Part shown: piece after piece, positions 44,265-54,498 of the stretch | How positions within the stretch are numbered: position 1 is the first letter of the stretch | How the letters are laid out: the number at the start of each line of letters is the position of its first letter | Assembly: GCA_032718475.1 (NCBI GenBank) | Contig: JAUCBJ010002326.1 | Location: 1-54,498, forward strand | Origin: Nemertoderma westbladi | Lineage: Eukaryota; Xenacoelomorpha; Nemertodermatida; Nemertodermatidae | DNA length: 54,498 nt | Reading direction: 5' to 3' | Translations under genes and position numbers: made by a program | Notes under the pieces: model-generated | Told to the model about the DNA's origin: nothing | Databases searched by the model: none | Seen by the model: the letters and a program-made list of their open reading frames with translations, nothing else

Positions 44265-46181
44265 TTAGGAACCGAGAGGTTCATTACTGTAAGAATTGTT
44301 AGCTGACTGGCTGACTGGCTGGCTAATCTATAGCCAAAACTACTCTAACGATTTTGATGAAATTTTCACAGCGGCTGGATACCGCGATTCTAAGGTCCCT
44401 GGTATGTTCCGCTATTTCGTCCATGAGCCGTGGGCTCGAAAAATAGACATAAACGAAAAAACGCCATAGGCGCAATGATAAAAACACCAGCTGGCACTCA
44501 TGAAAAATGCATAGAGATGGCCTAGTAATGCTATTCTATAGGAATGGCCACCTAACAAGGAAATGCTTTCTCTGCCAAGTATTATCCTCACTCTACAACT
44601 CAGACAGTAAGCAAACAAAAGCTGTGGGATTCTAATGTATTACATCATAAGCTGATTGCTCTCCCAATAGCCCTCACACACTCACTGAATCCAATGAAAT
44701 CGAATATCTATTAGCTTAATGCGAATAGCTGGTAAGCTGAATGCCATTTTAGTTATTGTGTACTGTTGATAGCAGAGTTGACTGCTATGTTGTATGTATT
44801 TAATTAAAATAATTTTCGTAGAGGGAAGTTAATTTGGGATTACTTTCTATCAGATGTAAGCAAAGCTGTTCAATGGGGTGGGTCATGGGACCCAAATATA
44901 GTACATTATGCATGGCAAACATTAATAAAATCATTCAGTCAACCTGGAGGGTATTTGCTTAGTTAACTCTACTGTGCGAAAAACGAATTTATAATGTTAC
45001 CCATACTTCAGGTGAATGAATTTTTAGATATTTGTACTGAAGGCAACGATTTCTGATATAATTAAAATACAAGACAGGGGCTTGTTTCGATATATGTAGT
45101 TGCGCCCTTCTAGCAGCACGTAAGATGATCAAATCATAGACACAATGTTTGACTTTGTCCCTTCGAGCAGCACGTGAGTTTTGCTTTGACCCTTCGATAT
45201 ATGTATTTGCGCCCTTCGAGCAGCACGGGGAGTCGACTCAGACCGAGCCAAGCCGAGCCAAGCCGAGTCGAGCCGAGCCGAGCCGAGCCGAGCCGAGCCG
45301 TGCCGAGCCGAGCCGAGCCGAGCCGAGCCGAGCCGAGCCGAGCCGAGCAGAGCAGAGCCGAGCCGAGCCGAGCAGAGCCGAGCCGAGCCGAGCCGAGCCG
45401 AGCCGAGCCGAGCCGAGCCGTGCCGAGCCGAGCCGAGCCGAGCCGAGCCGAGCCGAGCCGAGCCGAGCAGAGCCGAGCCGAGCCGAGCAGAGCCGAGCCG
45501 AGCCGAGCCGAGCCGAGCCGAGCCGAGCCGAGCCAAGCTGAGCTGAACCGAGCCGAGCAGAGCCGTGCCGAGCCGAGCCGAGCCGAGCCGAGCCGAGCCG
45601 AGCCGAGCCGAGCCGTGCCGAGCCGAGCCGAGCCGAGCCGAGCCGAGCTGAGCCGAGCCGAGCCAGGCCGAGCCGAGCCAGGCCGAGCCAAGCCGAGCCG
45701 AGCCAGGCCGAGCCAAGCCGAGCCGAGCCGAGCCGAGCCGAGCCGAGCCGAGCCGAGCCGCGCCGAGCCACGCCGAGCCGAGCCGAGCCGAGCCGAGCCG
45801 AGCCGAGCCGAGCCGAGCCGAGCCGAGCCGAGCTGAGCCGAGCCTAATCGAGCCGAGCCGAGCCGAGCCGAGCCGAGCCGAGCCGAGCCGAGCCGAGCCG
45901 AGCCGAGCCGAGCCGAGCCGAGCCGAGCCGAGCCGAGCCGAGCTGAGCCGAGCCTAATCGAGCCGAGCCGAGCCGACCCGAGCCGAGCCGAGCCGAGCCG
46001 AGCCGAGCCGAGCCGAGCCGAGCCAAGCTGAGCCGAGCCGATCCTAATCGAGCCAAACCGAGCCGATCAAGCCAAGTCGAACTTAATCATGCCCAATCGT
46101 GCAAGACCGAGCCGAGCTCGTTGTCTCTTTTATTTGAAATAAAAAGTCGGTTCCTTATCGGGCCGCTAGGCCCGTCACTAG
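44265..46181. mobile_element. 1.5-kb unit, copy 3: same ends, different interior
   Basis: The first about 250 bases and the last about 65 bases match the other units. The interior (about 44516-46115) is unrelated. It holds unique AT-rich sequence, three copies of CCCTTC-AGCAGCACG (45103-45225), and the GAGCC array. Shared termini with a replaced interior are typical of non-autonomous Helitrons. Confidence 0.75.
45236..46110. repeat. GAGCC pentanucleotide array, about 875 bp
   Basis: About 170 nearly pure GAGCC units carry occasional GAGCA, GTGCC, AAGCC and CTAATC variants. It is open in several frames on both strands, giving Ala-Glu-Pro-Ser-Arg or Gly-Ser-Ala-Arg-Leu repeats. It lies inside the third 1.5-kb unit. 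Confidence 0.95.
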
Positions 46182-47675
46182 TTAGGAACCGAGAGGTTCA
46201 TTACTGTAAGAATTGTTGGCTGATTGATTGATTGATTGACTGGCTAATCTACAGCCAAAACTACTCTAACGATTTTGATGAAATTTTCACAGCGGCTAGA
46301 TACCGCGATTCTAAGGTCCGTGGTATGTTCCGCTATTTCGTCCATGAGCCGTGGGCTCGAAAAATAGACATAAACGAAAAAACGCCATAGTCGCAATGGT
46401 AAAATAACACCAATAACAGCTGGTGTCGTGATGAAAAATGGCTTATGTAATGGATTTCTACACAAGGCTTAGTAATAAATCGATGAGGTTGCCAAGATTA
46501 TTATACTCAGTACACCCATACTGTTTGTATAGGCCACCACTCTCTGTCAAAGCAAACATTAACTGGGTGGTTTAGTTTGAAATCTATTATCGCCTCAGCT
46601 GAATTACTCTACCCAATGCAATCTATGGGAATATCTCACTCTGCTAATGTAAGCTGAATGACGGTTAAGTACACAGTGTGTTGGCTACATTAATGCCAAC
46701 ATTATTGCAAAATGTTTTATTGTTGGATTACTCTCTGTCAGTCTCCCCTTTAGAACATTGTATGTATAGGGAATTTACTTTAGTTTACTCTACTGTGCCA
46801 TTCAGCTGAATGGATTTGAGCGATTGCCAAGTTACAGAGTTGGATCATTCTCTGACTATAGGCAAAGACATCAAATCTTTTTAAAAAGATACTTTTTCCA
46901 TGTTTTTTTTTCTGACCAAAAATTTCAAAAAAAATTTTTTCGTAGCCAGTACTGCCAATCGATTCGCCATCAAAAATAACGCAAAAAATTTTTTTTGCAA
47001 AATTTTAAATTACTGTAAATTTTTGGCGACTGGGGGGGTCAATTTTTTTCGATCCGCTATAACTCCGGAACGCTTTGTCCAAATTCGATGGGGTTTTTAT
47101 TTTTCAACTTAATTCGATGTCCTCTTTCAGCCTATCCATGTTTCGAAGCCCCAAACAGCGCCGTTCAAAAATTAATTTTTTCTAGTTCTAGAATTTTACA
47201 AATTTCAAAAAAGTTGCTGTATTTTATTAACGCCTTTACGGAATTCGATAGCGTTTTCGATTTTTATATTAAACGCAACATCCTGAATCTCACAAGCCTA
47301 GTTTCGCGTCACCAATGCCAAGACTTCATACTTTTGAAGGAAAATTTTTCTAGAATAATTTTTATTTAATTACATTTATCGCGATTTCTTATTACTGGTT
47401 GCACATGAATTGATGGAGTTTTCAATTTATTAACTAAACACGATATCGCGCATCGCACCAGCGTGATTTCGAAATTCCAAAACGAGGTCTTCACTAGTTG
47501 CAGGTCGATTTTGTTCTAGAATTGAGCAACTAATAATAGATCGAATTTATTAATAATTATTGTATGAAATATGATTGTATTTTTACATAATTTTTAGTTC
47601 TATACTAATTCTCGTTGTCTCTTTTATTTAAAATATAAAGTCGGTTCCTTATCGGGCCGCTAGGCCCGTCACTAG
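46182..47675. mobile_element. 1.5-kb unit, copy 4
   Basis: Full-length, 1494 bp, similar to copies 1 and 2. Confidence 0.85.
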
Positions 47676-49197
47676 TTAGGAACCGAGAGGTTCATTACTG
47701 TAAGAATTGTTGGCTGATTGATTGATTGACTGGCTGACTGGCTGGCTAATCTATAGCCAAAACTACTCTAACGATTTTGATGAAATTTTCACAGCGGCTG
47801 GATACCACGATTCTAAGGTCCCTGGTATGTTCCGCTATTTCGTCCATGAGCCGTGGGCTCGAAAAATAGGGATAAACGAAAAAACGCCATAGGCGCAATG
47901 GTAAAATATCACCCATGACAGCTGGTGTCCTGATGAAAAATGGCTTATGTAATGGATTTCTACACAAGGCTTAGTATAAATCGATGAGGTTGCCAAGATT
48001 ATTGTACTTAGTACACCCATACTGTTTGTTTAGGCCCTGCACTCTCTGTCAAAGCAAATATTAACTGGTTGATTTAGTTTGTGGTCTACACAGGCTTAGT
48101 ATAAATCGATGAGGCTGCCAACTGGTTGGTTTAGTTTGCAATCTATTACCGCCTCAGCTGAATAACTCTTCCCCCTTCTGAATGACTATTAGGTATACAG
48201 TGTATCGGCTACATTAATGCCAACATTATTGCAAAATGTTTTATTGTTTGATTACTCTCTGTCAGTCTCCCCTTCAGAACATTGTATAGGAAATTTACTT
48301 TAGTTTACTCTACTGTGCCATTCAGCTGAATGGATTTGAGCGATTGCCAAGTTACGATTGCCATTGTTGGATCATTCTCTGACCATAGGCAAAGGCAAAT
48401 CTTGTTAAAATATACTTTTTCCATGTTTTTTTTTCTGACCAAAAATTTCAAAAAAAATTTTTCGTAGCAGTACTGCCAATCGATTCGCCATCAAAAATAA
48501 CGCCAAAAAATTTTTTTGCAAAATTTTAAATTACTGTAAATTTTTGGCGACTGGGGGGGGTCAATTTTTTTCGATCCGCTATAACTCCGGAACGCTTTGT
48601 CCAAATTCGATGGGGTTTTCATTTTTCAACTTAATTCGATGTCCTCTTTCAGCCTATCCATGTTTCGAAACCCCAAACACCGCCGTTCAAAAATAAATTT
48701 TTTCTCGTTCTAGAATTTTACAAATTTCAAAAAAGTTGCAGTATTTTATTAACGCCTTTACGGAATTCGATAGCGTTTTCGATTTTTATATTAAACGCAA
48801 TATCCTGAATCTCACTAGCCTAGTTTCGCGTCACCAATGCCAAGACTTCATACCTTTTGAGGAAAATTTTTCTAGAATAATTTTTATTTAATTACATTTA
48901 TCGCGATTTCTTATTACTGGATGCACATGAATTGATGGAGTTATCAATTTATTAACTAAACACGATATCGCGCATTGCACCAGCGTGGTTTCGAAATTTC
49001 AAAACGAGGTCTTCACTAGTTGCAGGTCGATTTTGTTCTAGAATGGAGCAACTAATAATAGATCGAATTTATTAATAATTATTGTATGAAATATGATTGT
49101 ATTTTTACATAATTATTAGTTCTATACTAATTCTCGTTGTCTCTTTTATTTAAAATAAAAAGTCGGTTCCTTATCGGGCCGCTAGGCCCGTCACTAG
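47676..49197. mobile_element. 1.5-kb unit, copy 5
   Basis: 1522 bp. It contains a local duplication at about 48080-48135 (CACAGGCTTAGTATAAATCG, ATGAGGCTGCCAACTGG) that is shared only with copy 6. Confidence 0.85.
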
Positions 49198-50777
49198 TTA
49201 GGAACCGAGAGGTTCATTACTGTAAGAATTGTTGGCTGATTGACTGGCTGACTGGCTGGTTAATCTATAGCCAAAACTACTCTAACGATTTTGATGAAAT
49301 TTTCACAGCGGCTGGATACCGCGATTCTAAGGTCCCTGGTATGTTCCGCTATTTCGTCCATGAGCCGTGGGCTCGAAAAATAGACATAAACGAAAAAACG
49401 CCATAGGCGCAATGGTAAAATAACACCAATGACAGCTGGTGTCCTGATGAAAAATGGTTTATGTAATGCATTTCTACACAAGGCTTAGTAATAAATCGAT
49501 GCGGTTGCCAAGATTATTATACTTAGTACACCCATACTGTTTGTTTAGGCCCTGCACTCTCTGTCAAAGCAAATATTAACTGGTTGATTTAGTTTGTGGT
49601 TCTACACAGGCTTAGTATAAATCGATGAGGCTGCCAACTGCAATCTATTACCGCCTCAGCTGAATAACTCTTCCCCCTGCTGAATGACTATTAGGTATAC
49701 AGTGTATCGGCTACATTAATGCCAACATTAATACTGTGGAGGCTGTATGCTTATAAGGTGGAATGTTTACTCAGCCTTATACTGATACTCTGTAAGGCTA
49801 AGACCAACATTATTGCAAAATGTTTTATTGTTGGATTACTCTCTGTCAGTCTCCCCTTCAGAACATTGTATAGGGAATTTAGTTTAGTTTACTCTACTGT
49901 GCCATTCAGCTGAATGGATTTGAGCAATTGCCAAGTTACAGAGTTGGATCATTCTCTGACCATAGGCAAAGACATCAAATCTTTTTAAAAAGATACTTTT
50001 TCCATGTTTTTTTCTGACCAAAAATTTAAAAAAAAAATTTTTGTAGCCAGTACTGCCAATCGATTCGCCATCAAAAATAATGCAAAAAATTTTTTTTGCA
50101 AAATTTGAAATTACTGTAAATTTTTGGGGACTGGGGGGGGGTCAATTTTTTTCGATCCGCTATAACTTCGGAACGCTTTGTCCAAATTCGATGGGGTTTT
50201 TATTTTTCAACTTAATTCGACGTCCTCTTTCAGCCTATCCATTTTTCGAAACCCCAAACAGCACCGTTCAAAAATTAATTTTTTCTAGTTCTAGAATTTT
50301 ACAAATTTCAAAAAAGTTGCAGTATTTTATTAACGCCTTTACGGAATTTGATAGCGTTTTCGATTTTTATATTAAACGCAATATCCTGAATCTCACTAGC
50401 CTAGTTTCGCGTCACCAATGCCAAGACTTCATACTTTTAGAGGAAAATCTTTCTAGAATAATTTTTATTTAATTACATTTATCGCGATTTCTTATTACTG
50501 GTTGCACATGAATTGATGGAGTTTTCAATTTATTAACTAAACACGATATCGCGCATCGCACTAGCGTGGTTTCGAAATTCCAAAACGAGGTCTTCACTAG
50601 TTGCATGTCGTTTTTGTTCTAGAATTGAGCAACTTATAATAGATTGAATTTATTAATAATTATTCTATGAAATATGATTGTATTTTACATAATGATTAGT
50701 TCTATACTAATTCTCGATGTCTCTTTTATTTAAAATAAAAAGTCGGTTCCTTATCGGGCCGCTAGGCCCGTCACTAG
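49198..50777. mobile_element. 1.5-kb unit, copy 6
   Basis: 1580 bp. It shares the local duplication of copy 5 and has a further insertion of about 75 bases at about 49731-49805 (CTGTGGAGGCTGTATGCTTA...). Confidence 0.85.
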
Positions 50778-51355
50778 TTAGGAACCGAGAGGTTCATTAC
50801 TGTAAGAATTGCTTGTGGCTGACTGACTGACTGACTGACTGACTGATCTACAGCCAAAACTACTCTAACGATTTTGATGAAATTTTCACAGTGGCTAGAT
50901 ACCGCGATTCTAAGGTCCCTGGTATGTTCCGCTATTTCGTCCATGAGCCGTGGGCTCGAAAAATAGATATAAACGAAAAAACGCCATAGGCGCAATGGTA
51001 AAATAACACCAATAACAGCTGGTGTCCTGGTGAAAAATGGCTTATGTAATGCATTTCTACACAAGGCTTAGTAATAAATCGATGAGGTTGCCAAGATTAT
51101 TATACTCAGTACACCCATACTGTTTGTATAGGCCACCACTCTCTGTCAAAGCAAATATTAACTGGTTGGTTTAGTTTGAAATCTAATATCGCCTCAGCTG
51201 AATTACTCTTCCCAATGCATTGTATGGGAATATCTCATCTGCTAATGCTGAATGACTTAGGTACACAGTGTGTTGGCTACATTAATGCCAACATTATTGC
51301 AAAATGTTTTATTGTTTGATTACTCTCTGTCAGTCTCCCCTTCAGAACATTCTAT
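50778..51355. mobile_element. 1.5-kb unit, copy 7, truncated by the satellite
   Basis: Only the first about 578 bases are present. The sequence stops at CAGAACATTCTATA and passes straight into the 41-bp satellite. Confidence 0.85.
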
Positions 51356-54300
51356 AACGTCCCGGTTCACACATAAACATTCAACTTTCGGATAACTACG
51401 TCCCGGTTCACACATAAACATTCAACTTTCGGATAACTACGTCCCGGTTCACACATAAACATTCAACTTTCGGATAACTACGTCCCGGTTCACTCATAAC
51501 ATTCACTTTCGGATAACTACGTCCCGGTTCACACATAAACATTCAACTTTCGGATAACTACGTCCCGGTTCACATAAACATTCAACTTTCGGATAACTAC
51601 GTCCCGGTTCACACATAAACATTCAACTTTCGGATAACTACGTCCCGGTTCACACATAAACATTCAACTTTCGGATAACTACGTCCCGGTTCACATAAAC
51701 ATTCAACTTTCGGACAACTACGTCCCGGTTCACTCATAAACATTCGGATAACTACGTCCCGGTTCACACATAAACATTCAACTTTCGGATAACTACGTCC
51801 CGGTTCACACATAAACATTCGGATAACTACGTCCCGGTTCACTCATAAACATTCGGATAACTACGTCCCGGTTCACACATAAACATTCAACTTTCGGATA
51901 ACTACGTCCCGGTTCACATAAACATTCAACTTTCGGACAACTACGTCCCGGTTCACACATAAACATTCAACTTTCGGATAACTACGGCCCGGTTCACACA
52001 TAAACATTCAACTTTCGGATAACTACGTCCCGGTTCACTCATAAACATTCGGATAACTACGTCCCGGTTCACACATAAACATTCAACTTTCGGATAACTA
52101 CGTTCCGGTTCACACATAAACATTCAACTTTCGGATAACTACGTCCCGGTTCACACATAAACATTCAACTTTCGGATAACTACGTCCCGGTTCACACATA
52201 AACATTCAACTTTCGGATAACTACGTCCCGGTTCACACATAAACATTCAACTTTCGGATAACTACGTTCCGGTTCACACATAAACATTCGGATAACTACG
52301 TCCCGGTTCACACATAAACATTCAACTTTCGGATAACTACGTCCCGGTTCACATAAACATTCAACTTTCGGATAACTACGTCCCGGGTCACACATAAACA
52401 TTCAACTTTCGGATAACTACGTCCCGGTTCACACATAAACATTCAACTTTCGGATAACTACGTCCCGGTTCACACATAAACATTCAACTTTCGGATAACA
52501 CGTCCCGGTTCACACATAAACATTCAACTTTCGGATAACTACGTCCCGGTTCACATAAACATTCAACTTTCGGATAACTACGTCCCGGTTCACTCATAAA
52601 CATTCGGATAACTACGTCCCGGTTCACACATAAACATTCAACTTTCGGATAACTACGTCCCGGTTCCACATAAACATTCAACTTTCGGATAACACGTCCC
52701 GGTTCACACATAAACATTCAACTTTCGGATAACACGTCCCGGTTCACACATAAACATTCAACTTTCGGATAACTACGTCCCGGTTCACATAAACATTCAA
52801 CTTTCGGATAACTACGTCCCGGTTCACACATAAACATTCAACTTTCGGATAACACGTCCCGGTTCACACATAAACATTCAACTTTCGGATAACTACGTCC
52901 CGGTTCACATAAACATTCAACTTTCGGATAACTACGTCCCCGGTTCACACATAAACATTCAACTTTCGGATAACTACGTCCCGGTTCACACATAAACATT
53001 CAACTTTCGGATAACTACGTCCCGGTTCACACATAAACATTCAACTTTCGGATAACTACGTTCCGGTTCACACATAAACATTCAACTTTCGGATAACTAC
53101 GTCCCGGTTCACTCATAAACATTCAACTTTCGGATAACTACGTCCCGGTTCACACATAAACATTCAACTTTCGGACAACTACGTCCCGGGTCACACATAA
53201 CATTCAACTTTCGGATAACTACGTCCCGGTTCACACATAAACATTCAACTTTCGGATAACTGCGTTCCGGTTCACACATAAACATTCAACTTTCGGATAA
53301 CTGCGTCCCGGTTCACACATAAACATTCAACTTTCGGATAACTACGTCCCGGTTCACACATAAACATTCAACTTTCGGATAACTACGTTCCGGTTCACAC
53401 ATAAACATTCAACTTTCGGATAACTACGTCCCGGTTCACACATAAACATTCAACTTTCGGATAACTACGTCCCGGTTCACACATAAACATTCAACTTTCG
53501 GATAACTACGTCCCGGTTCACACATAAACATTCAACTTTCGGATAACTACGTCCCGGTTCACACATAAACATTCAACTTTCGGATAACTACGTCCCGGTT
53601 CACACATAAACATTCAACTTTCGGATAACTACGTCCCCGGTTCACACATAAACATTCAACTTTCGGATAACTACGTCCCGGTTCACTCATAAACATTCGG
53701 ATAACTACGTCCCGGTTCACACATAAACATTCAACTTTCGGATAACTACGTCCCGGTTCACACATAAACATTCAACTTTCGGATAACTACGTCCCGGTTC
53801 ACACATAAACATTCAACTTTCGGATAACTACGTCCCGGTTCACACATAAACATTCAACTTTCGGATAACTACGTCCCGGTTCACACATAAACATTCAACT
53901 TTCGGATAACTACGTCCCGGTTCACACATAAACATTCAACTTTCGGATAACTACGTCCCGGTTCACACATAAACATTCAACTTTCGGATAACACGTCCCG
54001 GTTCACACATAAACATTCAACTTTCGGATAACTACGTCCCGGTTCACACATAAACATTCAACTTTCGGATAACTACGTCCCGGTTCACATAAACATTCAA
54101 CTTTCGGATAACTACGTCCCGGTTCACTCATAAACATTCAACTTTCGGATAACTACGTCCCGGTTCACACATAAACATTCAACTTTCGGATAACTACGTC
54201 CCGGTTCACACATAAACATTCAACTTTCGGATAACTACGTCCCGGTTCACACATAAACATTCAACTTTCGGATAACTACGTCCCGGTTCACACATAAACA

Positions 54301-54498
54301 TTCAACTTTCGGATAACTACGTTCCGGTTCACATAAACATTCAACTTTCGGATAACTACGTCCCGGTTCACTCATAAACATTCAACTTTCGGATAACTAC
54401 GTCCCGGTTCACACATAAACATTCAACTTTCGGATAACTACGTCCCGGTTCACACATAAACATTCAACTTTCGGATAACTACGTCCCGGTTCACACAT
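51356..54498. repeat. 41-bp satellite running off the window end
   Basis: The unit is ACGTCCCGGTTCACACATAA plus ACATTCAACTTTCGGATAACT, with about 78 copies. Length variants are CACATAAAC (2 bases shorter), a form lacking CAACTTT, and GGATAACACG (2 bases shorter). Substitutions such as CGTTCCGG and GGACAACT recur at intervals and indicate higher-order structure. The array has no end in this window. Confidence 0.95.

Larger units (their letters stand above)
41283..51355. mobile_element. Seven head-to-tail copies of a roughly 1.5-kb Helitron/Helentron-like element
   Basis: Each unit starts TTAGGAACCGAGAGGTTCAT, followed by a variable CTGA/CTGG tetranucleotide run. Each ends with GTCGGTTCCTTAT, a GC-rich hairpin (CGGGCC-GCTA-GGCCCG), then TCACTAG. 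The next unit begins at once with TT. The subterminal GTCGGTTCCTTA is inverted relative to the start TTAGGAACCGAG. A 3' hairpin just before CTAG, asymmetric inverted ends, no target duplication and head-to-tail tandem copies all fit rolling-circle elements, in particular non-autonomous Helentrons. No Rep/helicase gene is present. The interior has three degenerate repeats of about 160 bp. Confidence 0.6.

Noticed and set aside
45129-45836. Several long open frames on both strands encoding AEPSR or GSARL repeats
   Set aside because: They are products of the GAGCC pentanucleotide, which has no stop in several frames. There is no start context and no non-repetitive protein part.
41345-51064. Recurrent open frames of 60-156 codons inside the 1.5-kb units (for example those beginning MCRNPLHKP or MGFSFFNLIRC)
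   Set aside because: They repeat because the units repeat, and are broken by indels between copies. They show no domain and lie in AT-rich element sequence.
51609-53771. Minus-strand frames reading VNRDVVIRKLNVYV repeats
   Set aside because: They are translations of the 41-bp satellite and are interrupted by the common length variants.

Overview
This is a repeat-dense piece of an animal nuclear genome, probably from a marine invertebrate. The lineage cannot be fixed by eye. The evidence is a spliced RALGPS-type gene with canonical GT-AG introns, animal-type NPEPPS and GPAM homologues, several decayed LINEs, a THAP-domain transposon relic, and many minisatellites, satellites and long poly-G/poly-C runs. 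There is no operon structure, CRISPR array or recognisable RNA gene.

Genes. (1) A single-exon, intact 896-codon M1 aminopeptidase of the puromycin-sensitive type (8221-10911, +). (2) Five 3' exons of a Ral guanine-nucleotide exchange factor with a PH domain (RALGPS type) on the minus strand between 30133 and 25569. All splice phases agree, and the exons carry the end of the RasGEF region, the Ser/Pro linker and the PH domain. The upstream RasGEF exons were not found. (3) A single-exon 862-codon mitochondrial-type glycerol-3-phosphate acyltransferase (37560-40148, +), GC-rich in an AT-rich setting. The two intronless genes beside a normally spliced gene suggest retrogene origins, but this is unproven.

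Layout. 1-3.2 kb: small duplications and a G-rich minisatellite. 4.4-7.6 kb: two related foldback elements and a THAP-transposon remnant between about 80-bp inverted repeats. 8.2-11.1 kb: aminopeptidase gene. 12.3-13.4 kb: a short foldback element and a poly-G/poly-C hairpin. 14.7-18.0 kb: a region with inverted-repeat ends holding a 22-copy 85-bp array, into which a 5'-truncated LINE has inserted with a target-site duplication. 18.5-21.6 kb: an array of about 66 units of 46 bp, each with an ACCACGTGGT palindrome. 22.1-24.2 kb: inverted motif arms and 42-bp minisatellites. 24.3-25.6 kb: a decayed LINE next to the 3' end of the RALGPS-type gene. 31-36 kb: nested inverted-repeat elements. 37.6-40.1 kb: GPAM-type gene. 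40.4-40.7 kb: another foldback element. 41.3-51.4 kb: seven head-to-tail copies of a roughly 1.5-kb element with Helitron/Helentron-like ends. 51.4 kb to the window end: a 41-bp satellite.

The most unusual signal is a 47-bp bipartite core (AAAGGAGCAGGTTACAG, about 15 variable bases, ACCAAAACAATAAAC). It occurs seven times, at six loci, in both orientations. Each time it sits inside an inverted-repeat element, and the arms fall into at least five groups without recognisable similarity to each other. Known foldback transposons have conserved arms and variable centres; here the centre is conserved and the arms vary. All repeat counts and alignments were made by eye.
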